Source of the DNA: Ignavibacteriales bacterium
Lineage (GTDB): Bacteria; Bacteroidota; Ignavibacteria; Ignavibacteriales; Melioribacteraceae
DNA length: 64,000 bases
NCBI GenBank assembly: GCA_016177735.1
Contig: JACOUS010000026.1
Location: 66,375-130,374, forward strand
Direction of reading: 5' to 3'
Part shown: positions 27,733 to 37,361 of the stretch, one piece after another
Layout of the letters: every line of letters begins with the position of its first letter
Position numbering within the stretch: the stretch's first letter is position 1
Made by a program: the position numbers and the translations under genes
The notes under the pieces: model-generated
What the model saw: only the letters and a program-made list of their open reading frames with translations
Told to the model about the DNA's origin: nothing
Databases searched by the model: none

Positions 27733-30485
27733 TTTATCACCGCAAATCTTTCAATGAACTCTGCATCTTGAGATTTTAAAACATAGATGTACATGCCCGA
27801 AGCAATTTCCCTACCGCTTTCGGTACGTAAATCCCAAACTTCCGTTCCGCTTCTGCTGTTATGATGTAATGTTTTAACCAAATCGGCATCAACAGTAAAG
27901 ATGTGAATGGTACATTCTTGCGGAAGATTAATAAATTGAATCTGCCTCAAAGGTTCGCGCCGCAATTCGCCAAATTCAGGTTCGTATAAAGAAGAAGCCA
28001 AATACGGATTGGGTACAACTCTAACTCTGTTGATGTTTTGTGTTATCGCCGAATGATCTACAGTAGAACCTTCTATCTTGAATTTATATTTATCCATTAA
28101 GTTTGGCAGAACCGGCTTAACTGTTTCTAAAGAAAATTTATTACCGGCAGAAGGAGGCTGATTTTCAGAAAAGATGATTTTGCCTTTAATGCCATCAAAC
28201 GTAAAAGTACCCGATGAGTAGAGTGTATCAACTGCTAAAATTAATCCGGTATCTTTTACGGTTAGCGAAACAAATTTGCGGTTTTCCGAATCGATGCCAT
28301 TTCCTTCAATATTAATCAGGTAAAAATTGTTCTGCACTAAATTTGTATCAACAACTTCAAAAGAGATTTGCACGATATCGCTTCCGCCAATTCGTGAAAT
28401 ACTTTTTATGAGATCCGGCGGAGTCATTTTGAAAATTACACCGATAGGAATTGACTGTCTCTGCCCTATTTCAAACGGTCTTGAATGCACTAAAGAATCA
28501 ACTTTATTCTTAACTGCATTAACCGAAAAATTAACCGTGATTCGATCACCTTGTTCCGGTCGAAGAGAAGACGTAGTGCCCTCCGGGTCAACCAACTTAA
28601 GTGTAATTCCTTCTGTTGAAAGAGCAAGATTTCTTCCGCCATAAGGATACGGATAGCCAGTTCGTATTACTTCACCGGTTGATAGATTTGTAACATTGAA
28701 AGCGGAAGAAGAGGTAAATTCAATTTCATACTTGTACGGTTTTGTTTTTGCAGAATCATTAACTACTACCGAAACCTGTGTAGCCAAATCGCCGTTTTCT
28801 TTTTTGGGTAAGAATGAAAAGAAAATATCGTAAACATTTCCACCGAGAGAATCATTGTCCACCGGATCAACTAATAAAAGATAATTAGATTTTCCCGTTC
28901 CGGTATATTCAACATTAGAAGACGAAACGGGATTTCTCCCTAATGCAGACGAATGAGGAATAACAGAAACAATATTCGGCGCATCAAGAGTATTTCCCAA
29001 AGCGCTTTCCAAACTTTCGAGAGTGCCCGAACCACGATCATAAGCAGTAATCGAGTACCAATATTCAAATCCGTTAATTATTGTAGTATCGGTATAGCTA
29101 TATTGAAGTCCCGTGTTGCTGCCAATAGAATTAACTAAATCAAATTCGGCAAGTTTTGTCCAATTGAGTCCTTTATCAATACTTCTATAAATTCTATACC
29201 CTTCAAAATCATACTCGCCTGAAAAACCATCAAGACTGTTCTCTGCGTCACTATCCCAAATCAATACTGCTTTGTTATTGCCGGCATTGCCGCTGAGTTT
29301 TGGTCTGGGTGGAGGTTTTGGCAATTGAAAATTTACATCGGCAGTATTTTGCGCTTGCGCTGCGGCATCCAATAATTCATCAAGTGTTTCACCGGCAACA
29401 ATTGCCGTTACAAATGTTAAGGTATCGCCTCTGTTTAATGTGTAAGGACCGGATGAAATATGTGCACACAAATCTAAACCGGATGGCGGAATTGCAGCCG
29501 GATCATCGTAATGAAGATTTGGACTTGAACCGGTATGAAAATACTTGCTGCCAATGGGTGAATTGTATAAAGATTTACTGCTCGACATAATTCCGTATAG
29601 AATCGTATCCTTGTCTGCAATTTCATCATCATCATAAATAACATAATGCATGTCGGTTATACCGGCTTCCGTTCCGTTAATCTCCGGAGTCTTCAAAAAT
29701 TTAACACCCATGAAACCGGTTTTGCCGTCGGGCCATTCGTTCGATATGCCGTCGTCATAAAAGTAAAGAAGATTTTTTGTTTTATCGAAACCGATTCTAT
29801 CATCCAGATATTCCGGGTCGCCGCCACTTACATTGCCAACATCGCAATCGGTGTACAGATTAAAATATAATCCGTTAAGGGTACCGGAACTTTTATTAAC
29901 TATCTGGAATTTGAAGAAGATAATATTCTTAACAAACTTAACACCAAATGCATATCCGGTTTGAATAACTTCTAAGCCGATAATTCCATTTGTAGAATTA
30001 CTGTCATTATAAACAGCATAGCTGTCCTGATCAGAAATAAACAAAGGATCGCCATTCGCATCTTTGGCGTGCCATCCTTTTTCCGGATTCCATGAATTGG
30101 GATCATCGCTGAATGCGATTCGTGCCGTATCCTTATTATTATAACCGGCTGCAGCTTCCCATTCTTCATTATTGGTATATCTTGCTTGAATTACATTGCC
30201 CGGAATACCTACATAAGGATTGATTCTATAGATATAATGTTTTGTGCTGTTAATTGGAAATTCTCCGGAAGGACCTTGTGTAATTCTGCGCGGATAAAGT
30301 TTGCCTCTGTTTTCAAAAAACAAACCGATATTGCTCGCGTTATGCGTTCCGCCGGCTCTGTCCACTATTCCCAAAACTTTCTCAAGCCCGGCTCTTTCTA
30401 TCTCATCTTTTTCTTTACTATTCTGAGAAAATATTATAGAAGTAAAAAACATGGTGATAAAGAAAACTTTTAGCGGCAGTTTCAT
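27729..30485 (-). CDS. Large secreted protein with fibronectin-III domain and C-terminal sorting/FlgD-like domain
   Basis: 918-residue exported protein (signal peptide about 1-20, ending IIFSQ). A central Fn3-like module (about 405-500: AVLIWDSDAENSLDGFSGEYDFEGYRIYRS) follows a beta-rich N-terminal region. The C-terminus (about 820-918) is a FlgD/T9SS-like Ig fold with NPYLASS and GREIASGMYIYVLKS, ending in ERFAVIK. It is probably displayed on the cell surface and might capture polymer or assist the TonB receptor encoded just upstream. No catalytic motif is recognised. Confidence 0.75.
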   Translation of the reverse strand: MKLPLKVFFITMFFTSIIFSQNSKEKDEIERAGLEKVLGIVDRAGGTHNASNIGLFFENRGKLYPRRITQGPSGEFPINSTKHYIYRINPYVGIPGNVIQARYTNNEEWEAAAGYNNKDTARIAFSDDPNSWNPEKGWHAKDANGDPLFISDQDSYAVYNDSNSTNGIIGLEVIQTGYAFGVKFVKNIIFFKFQIVNKSSGTLNGLYFNLYTDCDVGNVSGGDPEYLDDRIGFDKTKNLLYFYDDGISNEWPDGKTGFMGVKFLKTPEINGTEAGITDMHYVIYDDDEIADKDTILYGIMSSSKSLYNSPIGSKYFHTGSSPNLHYDDPAAIPPSGLDLCAHISSGPYTLNRGDTLTFVTAIVAGETLDELLDAAAQAQNTADVNFQLPKPPPRPKLSGNAGNNKAVLIWDSDAENSLDGFSGEYDFEGYRIYRSIDKGLNWTKLAEFDLVNSIGSNTGLQYSYTDTTIINGFEYWYSITAYDRGSGTLESLESALGNTLDAPNIVSVIPHSSALGRNPVSSSNVEYTGTGKSNYLLLVDPVDNDSLGGNVYDIFFSFLPKKENGDLATQVSVVVNDSAKTKPYKYEIEFTSSSAFNVTNLSTGEVIRTGYPYPYGGRNLALSTEGITLKLVDPEGTTSSLRPEQGDRITVNFSVNAVKNKVDSLVHSRPFEIGQRQSIPIGVIFKMTPPDLIKSISRIGGSDIVQISFEVVDTNLVQNNFYLINIEGNGIDSENRKFVSLTVKDTGLILAVDTLYSSGTFTFDGIKGKIIFSENQPPSAGNKFSLETVKPVLPNLMDKYKFKIEGSTVDHSAITQNINRVRVVPNPYLASSLYEPEFGELRREPLRQIQFINLPQECTIHIFTVDADLVKTLHHNSRSGTEVWDLRTESGREIASGMYIYVLKSQDAEFIERFAVIK

Positions 30486-30515
30486 TTCAAAACCTTTATG
30501 AGAATGATTATTTTT

Positions 30516-32993
30516 TTAAAAACCAAAATTGATAGTCGTTCCTAATCTAATTGTTCTCAGCGGACCGAAGTTAGAAGGATCTTGCATATATTCTTTGGAA
30601 TGACTTCCTTCAAAAGTGAAAGACGGATCGCCGGTATCACCATAAACATAAAGCACATTTTTATGATCGGTGAGATTAATTGCTTCAAGAAATAATCTCA
30701 TAACAATATTTTCACTAAGATTAAATCGTTTGCCGATTATCAAATCAATCGAATAGGTTGAAGGGAGCCTGAGTGAATTTTTTTCTACAAACCCAATATC
30801 TCTTCCGCTTGGTGTATATGGATAGCCCGAAGAAGCTCTGGCAATTAAACTCAACTCCATCTGTTCAAAAACTTGGCTGCCGAAAATTTCCGGTCCGGTA
30901 TTTTCGGGAATAGTGAGTGTTCCGGAAAGATTGAGCACATGAGATTTATCGAAATCCAAATAATAAAGCTGGGTAGATTCTTGCGTGCCGGGATATTGCT
31001 CTGTTTCCGATGAAGCACTGCCTTTGGCTGCAGAATAAGTGTAAGTTAAACCTCCCGAAAAATATTTATCCGGGCGGATATCAACATTCACTTCAAAACC
31101 TTTCATGTTTGCGTAATCTTCATTAACATAAAGAGTGTACCCGGTGTATCGTCCATCTACAAATGGGAAAAAATATTTTGTTCCTATTAATCCGCTAACA
31201 TCTTTATAATAAGCCGTCAAACTCATTGCAATGCGGTCGGAAAATTGATGCGAGATGCCTACTTCATAAGCAATGGTTCGTTGTGCATCCAAATCGGCTT
31301 GACCGAACAAAGGTTCGCGGACGTTAACATCGTACTGCCTGTTCTCAAAAAGAAATTGAAATTCAGGATTTTGGAAAAAATGACCGTATGCAAAATGAAG
31401 TTTGGTTTTATCCGAGATCGGATGGGCAATTCCTATGCGCGGTGAAAATTGTGAACGGGCTTTCACTTTAATTATTGATTTTGGATTTAACGGATTGTCT
31501 CTAAACTCCGCATTTGCATTCAAATAGTCATATCGTAATCCAATGTTAATTACAAGAAAAGGAAATTCTATTTTGTCTTGAACATAAGCCGCAGCTTCAA
31601 ACGGATTTGTTCTATAATCGTTGATATAAGGAAATGTTCTTTTGGGATCATAAATAGTAAAAAGTTTCAGCCAATTTTTTTTGAAGGCACCGCCGAATTT
31701 AATTTCGTTCAAGCCGTCAACTTGCCAAACAGCATCGGCTTTCAAATCAATAGTTGCCGTGCGGCTATCGGTTAGTTCAAGCGGGTCGGCAGCTTTGTAG
31801 AATTCAAATCCATTCCCGATACCGGAAAAATATTCAAACTGAGAAGTTGATAAATATTGCGATGTGTCTTTATCTATTCCGGAATAATATCCTTGGTTAA
31901 AATAAGAGAGACGCAGTTCATAAAATAAATTAGACCTAACCGTGTGTGTAGCAATTAAAGAAGATTGCCAGCTGTCGGTTCGGCGTCTTAGATATTGTCC
32001 CGGAATATATTTGTACGAGTGATTATAACCTTGATGTTTATCTAAACTTCCACGGTTTGAAAAAGAAATTTTAAAAGATTCGATAGCATTCGAAGTGAAC
32101 TTGATGAAAAAGGTTTGAGTAGTATCATAACCAAATGGAAGATAACTTAACTTGCTGTTATGTTCACCCGAAACAAAAAATTTAAGATCGTTCCCCCAAA
32201 TAGGTCCACCGATGCTGCCGTTAATTCTAAGTTCACCTAATTCAGAAAATTTTTTAACTCCAAAGCGGCTTGTTCTTACTTCAAGCTTTCCGTCAAACTT
32301 TTCACCGCCGTCTCTGGTAACAATATTAACAACGCCGCTTAATGCATTTCCATATTCAGCGTTGAATGTTCCGCTAAGCAGACTCATTTCCTGTATAGCA
32401 TCGTTATTGAGCTGGGTTGCAAGTCCGCCAAGCAAAGGGTCTTGCACGTACATTCCGTCAACCAAATAAGCAACTTCGTTAGATCTTCCGCCCCTAATAT
32501 GAAGCTCGCTTCCAGAGCCAATCACACCGGCTTGCAGCGCAAGAAGTTCTGTAAAATTTGAAGCCGGCAAAGATTCTATTTCTTTGCGCGAAAGAACCGA
32601 AATGCTGCTTGTCAGGTCTTTTTGAATTAACGGGGTTTGTGCCGTAACTGTAACCCCCCGAACTTCCACCGATCCTTGATTGAGTTGAACCGGCAATGAA
32701 GTTGTTTGATCGGCAATAATTTTAACCTGGCTGATTGTAATCTGCTCGTAGCCAATAAAACTTACTTTTACCTGATAAGTGCCCGGAGGAATATTTAGAA
32801 TTACGTACTTCCCTTCTTCATCCGCTGCGGCGCCAAGATTAGTACCAATAATTAAAATATTCGCACCGGCAAGTGCTTCGCCGGTCTGTGCATCTGTAAT
32901 TTTGCCGGCAAGTTTTCCGGTAATTCCGGCAAACAAATTAATCTGTACAAGTATCAATAAGAAAATTATTTTTTTCATAATTGTTTCCGTCAA
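30516..32993 (-). CDS. TonB-dependent outer-membrane receptor with CarboxypepD_reg-like domain
   Basis: 825-residue TonB-dependent receptor. The signal peptide is best from the ATG at residue 6 (MKKIIFLLILVQINLFAG). An N-terminal carboxypeptidase-regulatory-like beta-sandwich (about 25-105, GKITDAQTGEALAGANILI) precedes the plug (about 125-225, LHIRGGRSNEVAYLVDGMYVQDP...FNAEYGNALSGVVNIVTRDGG). A 22-strand-type barrel with a C-terminal aromatic residue follows. It imports a ligand across the outer membrane using TonB energy. No SusD partner is encoded next to it; the large Fn3 protein downstream may take that role. The context points to a peptide-like ligand. Confidence 0.9.
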   Translation of the reverse strand: MTETIMKKIIFLLILVQINLFAGITGKLAGKITDAQTGEALAGANILIIGTNLGAAADEEGKYVILNIPPGTYQVKVSFIGYEQITISQVKIIADQTTSLPVQLNQGSVEVRGVTVTAQTPLIQKDLTSSISVLSRKEIESLPASNFTELLALQAGVIGSGSELHIRGGRSNEVAYLVDGMYVQDPLLGGLATQLNNDAIQEMSLLSGTFNAEYGNALSGVVNIVTRDGGEKFDGKLEVRTSRFGVKKFSELGELRINGSIGGPIWGNDLKFFVSGEHNSKLSYLPFGYDTTQTFFIKFTSNAIESFKISFSNRGSLDKHQGYNHSYKYIPGQYLRRRTDSWQSSLIATHTVRSNLFYELRLSYFNQGYYSGIDKDTSQYLSTSQFEYFSGIGNGFEFYKAADPLELTDSRTATIDLKADAVWQVDGLNEIKFGGAFKKNWLKLFTIYDPKRTFPYINDYRTNPFEAAAYVQDKIEFPFLVINIGLRYDYLNANAEFRDNPLNPKSIIKVKARSQFSPRIGIAHPISDKTKLHFAYGHFFQNPEFQFLFENRQYDVNVREPLFGQADLDAQRTIAYEVGISHQFSDRIAMSLTAYYKDVSGLIGTKYFFPFVDGRYTGYTLYVNEDYANMKGFEVNVDIRPDKYFSGGLTYTYSAAKGSASSETEQYPGTQESTQLYYLDFDKSHVLNLSGTLTIPENTGPEIFGSQVFEQMELSLIARASSGYPYTPSGRDIGFVEKNSLRLPSTYSIDLIIGKRFNLSENIVMRLFLEAINLTDHKNVLYVYGDTGDPSFTFEGSHSKEYMQDPSNFGPLRTIRLGTTINFGF

Positions 32994-33015
32994 AACCCTC
33001 TTGCTGAAAAAGTAA

Positions 33016-33870
33016 TTACTTACTTATCAATTTTTGACTATCCATTATTTTTTGAGTTTCGGTTAAGAATCTGTTGGCTTTAATTTTACTCTGCACTGCA
33101 CATTGAGTAGCAATAGCATTTATAATAACCGAAATTGCCGAAAAGGAATTTGTGAAAAGCATATTGTCGCTTTTAACCGTCAGGCAAATTTCTGAATGGA
33201 GTGTGATTGGCGAAGCCTCTTTATTCGTAATGGAAATTATTTTAATGCCTCTCTCTTTCGCAAATTTTGCCGTCTCGATTGTTTCATTGGAATATGGAGG
33301 GAAGGAAAAACATACCAGCAGATCATTCTTATTCAAAAATAAAATCTGTTCGTGAAAGACAACACTCGTGTGCTTCAAAACAGAAGCATCAATTCCCACT
33401 TGCGTTAATTGATATGCAAGTATTTCGGCAAGAAGATAGGAGATTCCTAACCCGGCTGTATAAACCCGCTGTGCTTTAACCATTGCAGAAACGCTGCGGT
33501 TAAAATTTTCTCTATCAATTAAATGAAGTGTGTCGTTTATATTTTTTATATCGAGGTTGGCAACTTCGGTTAAAAGATCCTCTTTTGCACTGTGTTTAAA
33601 AAGCGGAAATATTTCTTTGTTGTCTAATTGGCTTTTAAGAGAGTTTGCAACCTCTGCACGCAGTTCATTGAAACCGCTGAAGCCGATATTCTGAGCCACA
33701 CGAACTATTGTAGCAACACTTATCTTTGTAGCTTTAGAAAGTTCATGAATACTCAAGAATGGTATTTCATCCAAATTATCGATTAAGAATTCTGCAATCT
33801 TCCTCTGATTTTTTGGAAGAGCATTAAACTTGCTCTGAATTTTGCTTTTTATTTCCTGGTACCTTGCCAT
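33016..33870 (-). CDS. MurR/RpiR-family transcriptional regulator (HTH + SIS)
   Basis: 284-residue regulator. An N-terminal helix-turn-helix (about 30-65, LSIHELSKATKISVATIVRVAQNIGFSGFNEL) and a C-terminal SIS phosphosugar-binding domain (about 115-250, VYTAGLGISYLLAEILAYQLTQVG) identify the RpiR/MurR family. It lies inside the catabolic series, between the small T9SS cargo gene and the TonB receptor, and is probably its local regulator. The SIS domain usually senses a phosphorylated sugar, which is unexpected beside peptidases and may hint at a muropeptide- or amino-sugar-derived signal. Confidence 0.88.
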   Translation of the reverse strand: MARYQEIKSKIQSKFNALPKNQRKIAEFLIDNLDEIPFLSIHELSKATKISVATIVRVAQNIGFSGFNELRAEVANSLKSQLDNKEIFPLFKHSAKEDLLTEVANLDIKNINDTLHLIDRENFNRSVSAMVKAQRVYTAGLGISYLLAEILAYQLTQVGIDASVLKHTSVVFHEQILFLNKNDLLVCFSFPPYSNETIETAKFAKERGIKIISITNKEASPITLHSEICLTVKSDNMLFTNSFSAISVIINAIATQCAVQSKIKANRFLTETQKIMDSQKLISK

Positions 33871-33917
33871 TTTATCAAACCATTTTATTTAAGAAATACT
33901 TCCGCTTTGTTCAAAGA

Positions 33918-35048
33918 TTACTTTAACACTATCATTTTCTTTGCGGCAGTGTAACTTCCCGACTTCAGTTGATAAAAATAGACACCGCTCGAAAGCTGCA
34001 AGCTGCTGGTTGATAATTGAATTGAATATGTACCGGCTTGTTTATATTCATTCACAAGTGAAGCTACTTCGTTCCCAAGAACATCATATACTTTCAAAGC
34101 AGTGTAACCCGGGACTTGTAACTTGTAACGAATTGTTGTTTCCGGATTAAACGGATTCGGATAGTTTTGTTCGAGTGTAAAATCAGTTGGTAGTTTATTC
34201 AAGCCCGGTTCTACCGAGGTTATGAGATTATATTTTTGCTGCGCTTGTTCCATACCGGCAAGCATTTCAGCTTCGTTCGTGCCGTAAGAAAGAGCTATGT
34301 AATAAGTTACCGAATCACCGGTGGCAATAGACCTGGAATTGAACGACGGAATCAGAGCTGGAGCGTCAACATCTGCATCATTCGGATTCGTTACAAAAGA
34401 AGAATCAAAAGAGTTATAGCTAAGTTTGCTGTAGAATAATGAGTCTTTCTCATAGTCGGTAAAATAATAGAAAGCACTCAAGGATTTTAAATTTTCAGAC
34501 AAAGGTTTGAAACCAACAACCTTTCCATTCTTTGTACTAATTATGCCGCTTGCTTTTGAATACGTAACTGTATCTCCACCGTTTCTATTATTATCTATCC
34601 GCGGTAGATGTTCAAAACCGATTATTGCATCAATAGAATTTGTTTCTCTATTTGTAACTGTGTATTTAACAAGAAACGATGTTAGGTTCTGCCAGCAATA
34701 AACATTTACTTTTTCCAATACATTTGGTGGTGCGCTTGAATAATTATTATTGTAACTGCCGTAAATTTCATAATCTCCATAAGTTGGAGAGGCAAGCATT
34801 TGAGTCGGCTCTTCAATATCAAGGTCATTTATAAGATCGAAGACACTATTTTCTCCGGTACCGACAAGCAATGCATTCCTATATAATTGCCGGGTAGTAT
34901 CGGGCAGCGAATAGATAGCAACTCTTCCGTAGTCGCTTACATAAATATTTATTTTATCGAGATACAAATCGACTTGACCAAACGCCGATTGATTAAAAAT
35001 AAAAAAGAAACTAATAACAGCGGCTGGATAGAGTAGTAGTTTTTTCAT
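33918..35048 (-). CDS. Secreted protein with T9SS type A C-terminal sorting domain
   Basis: 376-residue exported protein. The signal peptide (about 1-24) is followed by a beta-rich domain of unknown function (about 25-275). The C-terminal sorting domain (about 290-376) contains PTDFTLEQNYPNPFNPET, then TALKVYDVLGNEVASLVNE and SGVYFYQLKSG...KKMIVLK. This marks it as T9SS cargo anchored or released at the surface. The codons for the Leu-Gln-Val-Pro-Gly-Tyr part of the sorting domain contain a 7-base repeat (ACTTGTA twice on the plus strand, 34114-34127) that also occurs in non-coding DNA at 38799. Confidence 0.88.
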   Translation of the reverse strand: MKKLLLYPAAVISFFFIFNQSAFGQVDLYLDKINIYVSDYGRVAIYSLPDTTRQLYRNALLVGTGENSVFDLINDLDIEEPTQMLASPTYGDYEIYGSYNNNYSSAPPNVLEKVNVYCWQNLTSFLVKYTVTNRETNSIDAIIGFEHLPRIDNNRNGGDTVTYSKASGIISTKNGKVVGFKPLSENLKSLSAFYYFTDYEKDSLFYSKLSYNSFDSSFVTNPNDADVDAPALIPSFNSRSIATGDSVTYYIALSYGTNEAEMLAGMEQAQQKYNLITSVEPGLNKLPTDFTLEQNYPNPFNPETTIRYKLQVPGYTALKVYDVLGNEVASLVNEYKQAGTYSIQLSTSSLQLSSGVYFYQLKSGSYTAAKKMIVLK

Positions 35049-35091
35049 AACGCACCTCGTTGGTTAATTAAAAATTTGGTGAATCAAATAA

Positions 35092-36501
35092 TTATTGCCA
35101 GCCAAATAAATTTGGCGGAATCAGTAGTATTAATCCCAGCAGAATCAAAATGATCATCAACGGTAAAACCCATTTTGCCCATTTATCCCACGGCACTCTT
35201 GCCATAGTAAGAGCTCCCATAGTTACTGCAGAAGTGGGGATAATAATGTTTGTGTATTCTCCAAACTGAAATGCGAGAATGGATATCTGTCTTGTTACTC
35301 CGCTTAAATCTGCAAGCGGAGCCATTATCGGCATAGTGAGCGCTGCTTGTCCGCTTCCGGAATGAACAAAGAAATTTATGATTGCTTGTATTATGAACAT
35401 CTTTTGTGATGCAAAAACCGGCGAGGAAGATTGAACAAAGGGAGTAAGTGAATAAAGCACAGTATCGATAATCTGTCCATCACGTGAAATAACTAAAGTG
35501 GCTCTTGCCAATGCTATTATTATGGCAGTTCCTACTAAATCTTTTGCACCTTCTACGAAACCTTTTACAATCTCATCGGATTTTAGTCCTCCAATAATTC
35601 CGACTAATATCCCCATAATAAAAAAGAGAGCAGATATTTCTTCTATGAACCAGCCGAGCTCAATTACCCCAACAACTAAAAAAACAAGAGAAAGCAAAAA
35701 CGTCACCAGCACAATTTTTCGTCGTACGGAAAAAGTCACGTTATTGTTATACTGTTCTTCGAACTTTTCATTTTTTCTTCTTTCACTATCTTCATTATAG
35801 GTAGGACTGATTTGAGGATTGTGCAAAACTTTTTTTGCATAATAGGAAACAAATACTACGGCTATAAGATTGGATATGAACCAGACAACAAGTCTATAAC
35901 CAATACCTGAAAAAATAGGGACATCGGCAATACCCTGAGCAATACCAACATTAAACGGATTAATGAATGCAGATGCAAAACCAATTTGAGCACCAATTAA
36001 AGGAATTGCAACACCGGTAATCGAATCGTAGCCAAGAGCCAAACAAATAGGTACAATTATCAAAACAAATGGAATTATTTCCTCATTCATTCCGAATGTT
36101 GCCCCGCCAAGTGAAAATAAAGAAAGCAAAACCGGGATGAATAGATTTCTTAATGTCTTTGATGATTGATGAGCTTTTGCAAGTTTATTAAGTAAGGAAT
36201 TTATTGCATCGGTTTTTTGAAAAACATTAAACGCTCCGCCAACTAGCAAAACAAATCCAATTATCACCGAACCTTCTACAAATCCTTTTATTGGAGAAAT
36301 GAAAAGCGCCCCAAGCCCTTGCGGTTTGCTTTCAACGTAACGAAATGAATTTTGCACTACAACTTCTTTGCCGTCAATGACCGTCCGTTCGTACTTCCCA
36401 CCGGGGATTATCCATGTTAATGCTGCTATCAAAACAAGCAAAGAGAAAATTAGCAAGTAAGTATTGGGAACTCTGAATCTAATTTTTTTTCTCCGGCTCA
36501 T
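35092..36501 (-). CDS. YfcC-family transporter (putative basic amino acid/peptide antiporter)
   Basis: 469-residue integral membrane protein with about 12 helices. The N-terminus FRVPNTYLLIFSLLVLIAALTWIIPGGKYER and the paired hairpins with FGMNEEIIPFVLIIVPICLALGYDS and FINPFNVGIAQGIA identify the YfcC/ArcD-like family. These proteins are predicted to move basic amino acids or small peptides. It overlaps the cyanophycinase gene by four bases, so both are probably made together. Uptake of the products of cyanophycinase (beta-Asp-Arg or related dipeptides) is a plausible role but is not shown by sequence. Confidence 0.8.
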   Translation of the reverse strand: MSRRKKIRFRVPNTYLLIFSLLVLIAALTWIIPGGKYERTVIDGKEVVVQNSFRYVESKPQGLGALFISPIKGFVEGSVIIGFVLLVGGAFNVFQKTDAINSLLNKLAKAHQSSKTLRNLFIPVLLSLFSLGGATFGMNEEIIPFVLIIVPICLALGYDSITGVAIPLIGAQIGFASAFINPFNVGIAQGIADVPIFSGIGYRLVVWFISNLIAVVFVSYYAKKVLHNPQISPTYNEDSERRKNEKFEEQYNNNVTFSVRRKIVLVTFLLSLVFLVVGVIELGWFIEEISALFFIMGILVGIIGGLKSDEIVKGFVEGAKDLVGTAIIIALARATLVISRDGQIIDTVLYSLTPFVQSSSPVFASQKMFIIQAIINFFVHSGSGQAALTMPIMAPLADLSGVTRQISILAFQFGEYTNIIIPTSAVTMGALTMARVPWDKWAKWVLPLMIILILLGLILLIPPNLFGWQ

Positions 36502-37361
36502 TCAATTACTCTTTTTGTTTTGAGATCGAACCTGTCCCCATCTATCAATACGTGTAACTTCATGCCGGTTATGCCGGTATTTCCGTTTTTATCTTCGCGG
36601 ATATTACATGAGTCGGTCGGATCATAAACAAGAACTTGATTGCTGCCGACTACTTCAAATGTGTCATCAGGATATACTATAATTGAGGTAGATTCGTCGA
36701 TTGCAACGCCAATAAGATCGGGATGTTCAATTAGGCTTGATATAGTTCTGTTGTGCCTTTTTCTTTTAAGAAAATGTTGATCAATGATTACGTTTTTTAG
36801 AAATCCGAATCCTTGTTTTGTCTCTACGTTTCCTCTTTCAATTGTTACAAAACTTTTTGTAGAGTCTTTATTTATCAATTCATTGCCTGTAATCATAACT
36901 TCACTCATAACAGCAGCACCGGCACTCGTGCCCCCTACTACCCCTCCGTTGTTGTACAAGTCAAATACTTTTGCAAGTAATTTGGTACCGAGCATATCTC
37001 TTGTAAGATCGCTTTGATCACCGCCGAGAAAAAAGACAGCGGTTGCCTCGTCAACTTTTTTTAAATTGCTATCGGCATCCGCTGTTTCTCTTGTAAAAAT
37101 TAAATAATCGGAGTAAGTACCCAATTCCTTAAATTCTTCTACTTGTATGAGAGAATTTTCGATTGGATCTGAACCGGCATTAGGGATAATTATAATTTTC
37201 GCTTTTGGTCCACCGGCAAGTTCAACAAATTTTTTCATGATGGATGTTACTTGCGCGCCGCCAATTATAACTAACTTTCCCCTCTCCTTTGAATAGACAT
37301 ATGAATTAAATAGTAAGACGGTTAAAAACAAACCGATAAATATTTTTTTAATCATTTCCAT
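36498..37361 (-). CDS. Exported cyanophycinase-like serine peptidase (S51)
   Basis: 287-residue protein with an N-terminal signal-like segment (about 6-24, IFIGLFLTVLLFNSYVYS). The catalytic serine is S146 in GGTSAGAAVMS. The upstream FLGGDQ (111-116) and the cyanophycinase-type DQHFLKRKRHNR (194-205) and AIDESTS are all present, which separates it from the PepE dipeptidase group. Cyanophycinases cut the Asp backbone of cyanophycin to beta-Asp-Arg dipeptides. The leader suggests action outside the cytoplasm, on polymer from other cells. It overlaps the M20 peptidase gene by 14 bases. Confidence 0.85.
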   Translation of the reverse strand: MEMIKKIFIGLFLTVLLFNSYVYSKERGKLVIIGGAQVTSIMKKFVELAGGPKAKIIIIPNAGSDPIENSLIQVEEFKELGTYSDYLIFTRETADADSNLKKVDEATAVFFLGGDQSDLTRDMLGTKLLAKVFDLYNNGGVVGGTSAGAAVMSEVMITGNELINKDSTKSFVTIERGNVETKQGFGFLKNVIIDQHFLKRKRHNRTISSLIEHPDLIGVAIDESTSIIVYPDDTFEVVGSNQVLVYDPTDSCNIREDKNGNTGITGMKLHVLIDGDRFDLKTKRVIE

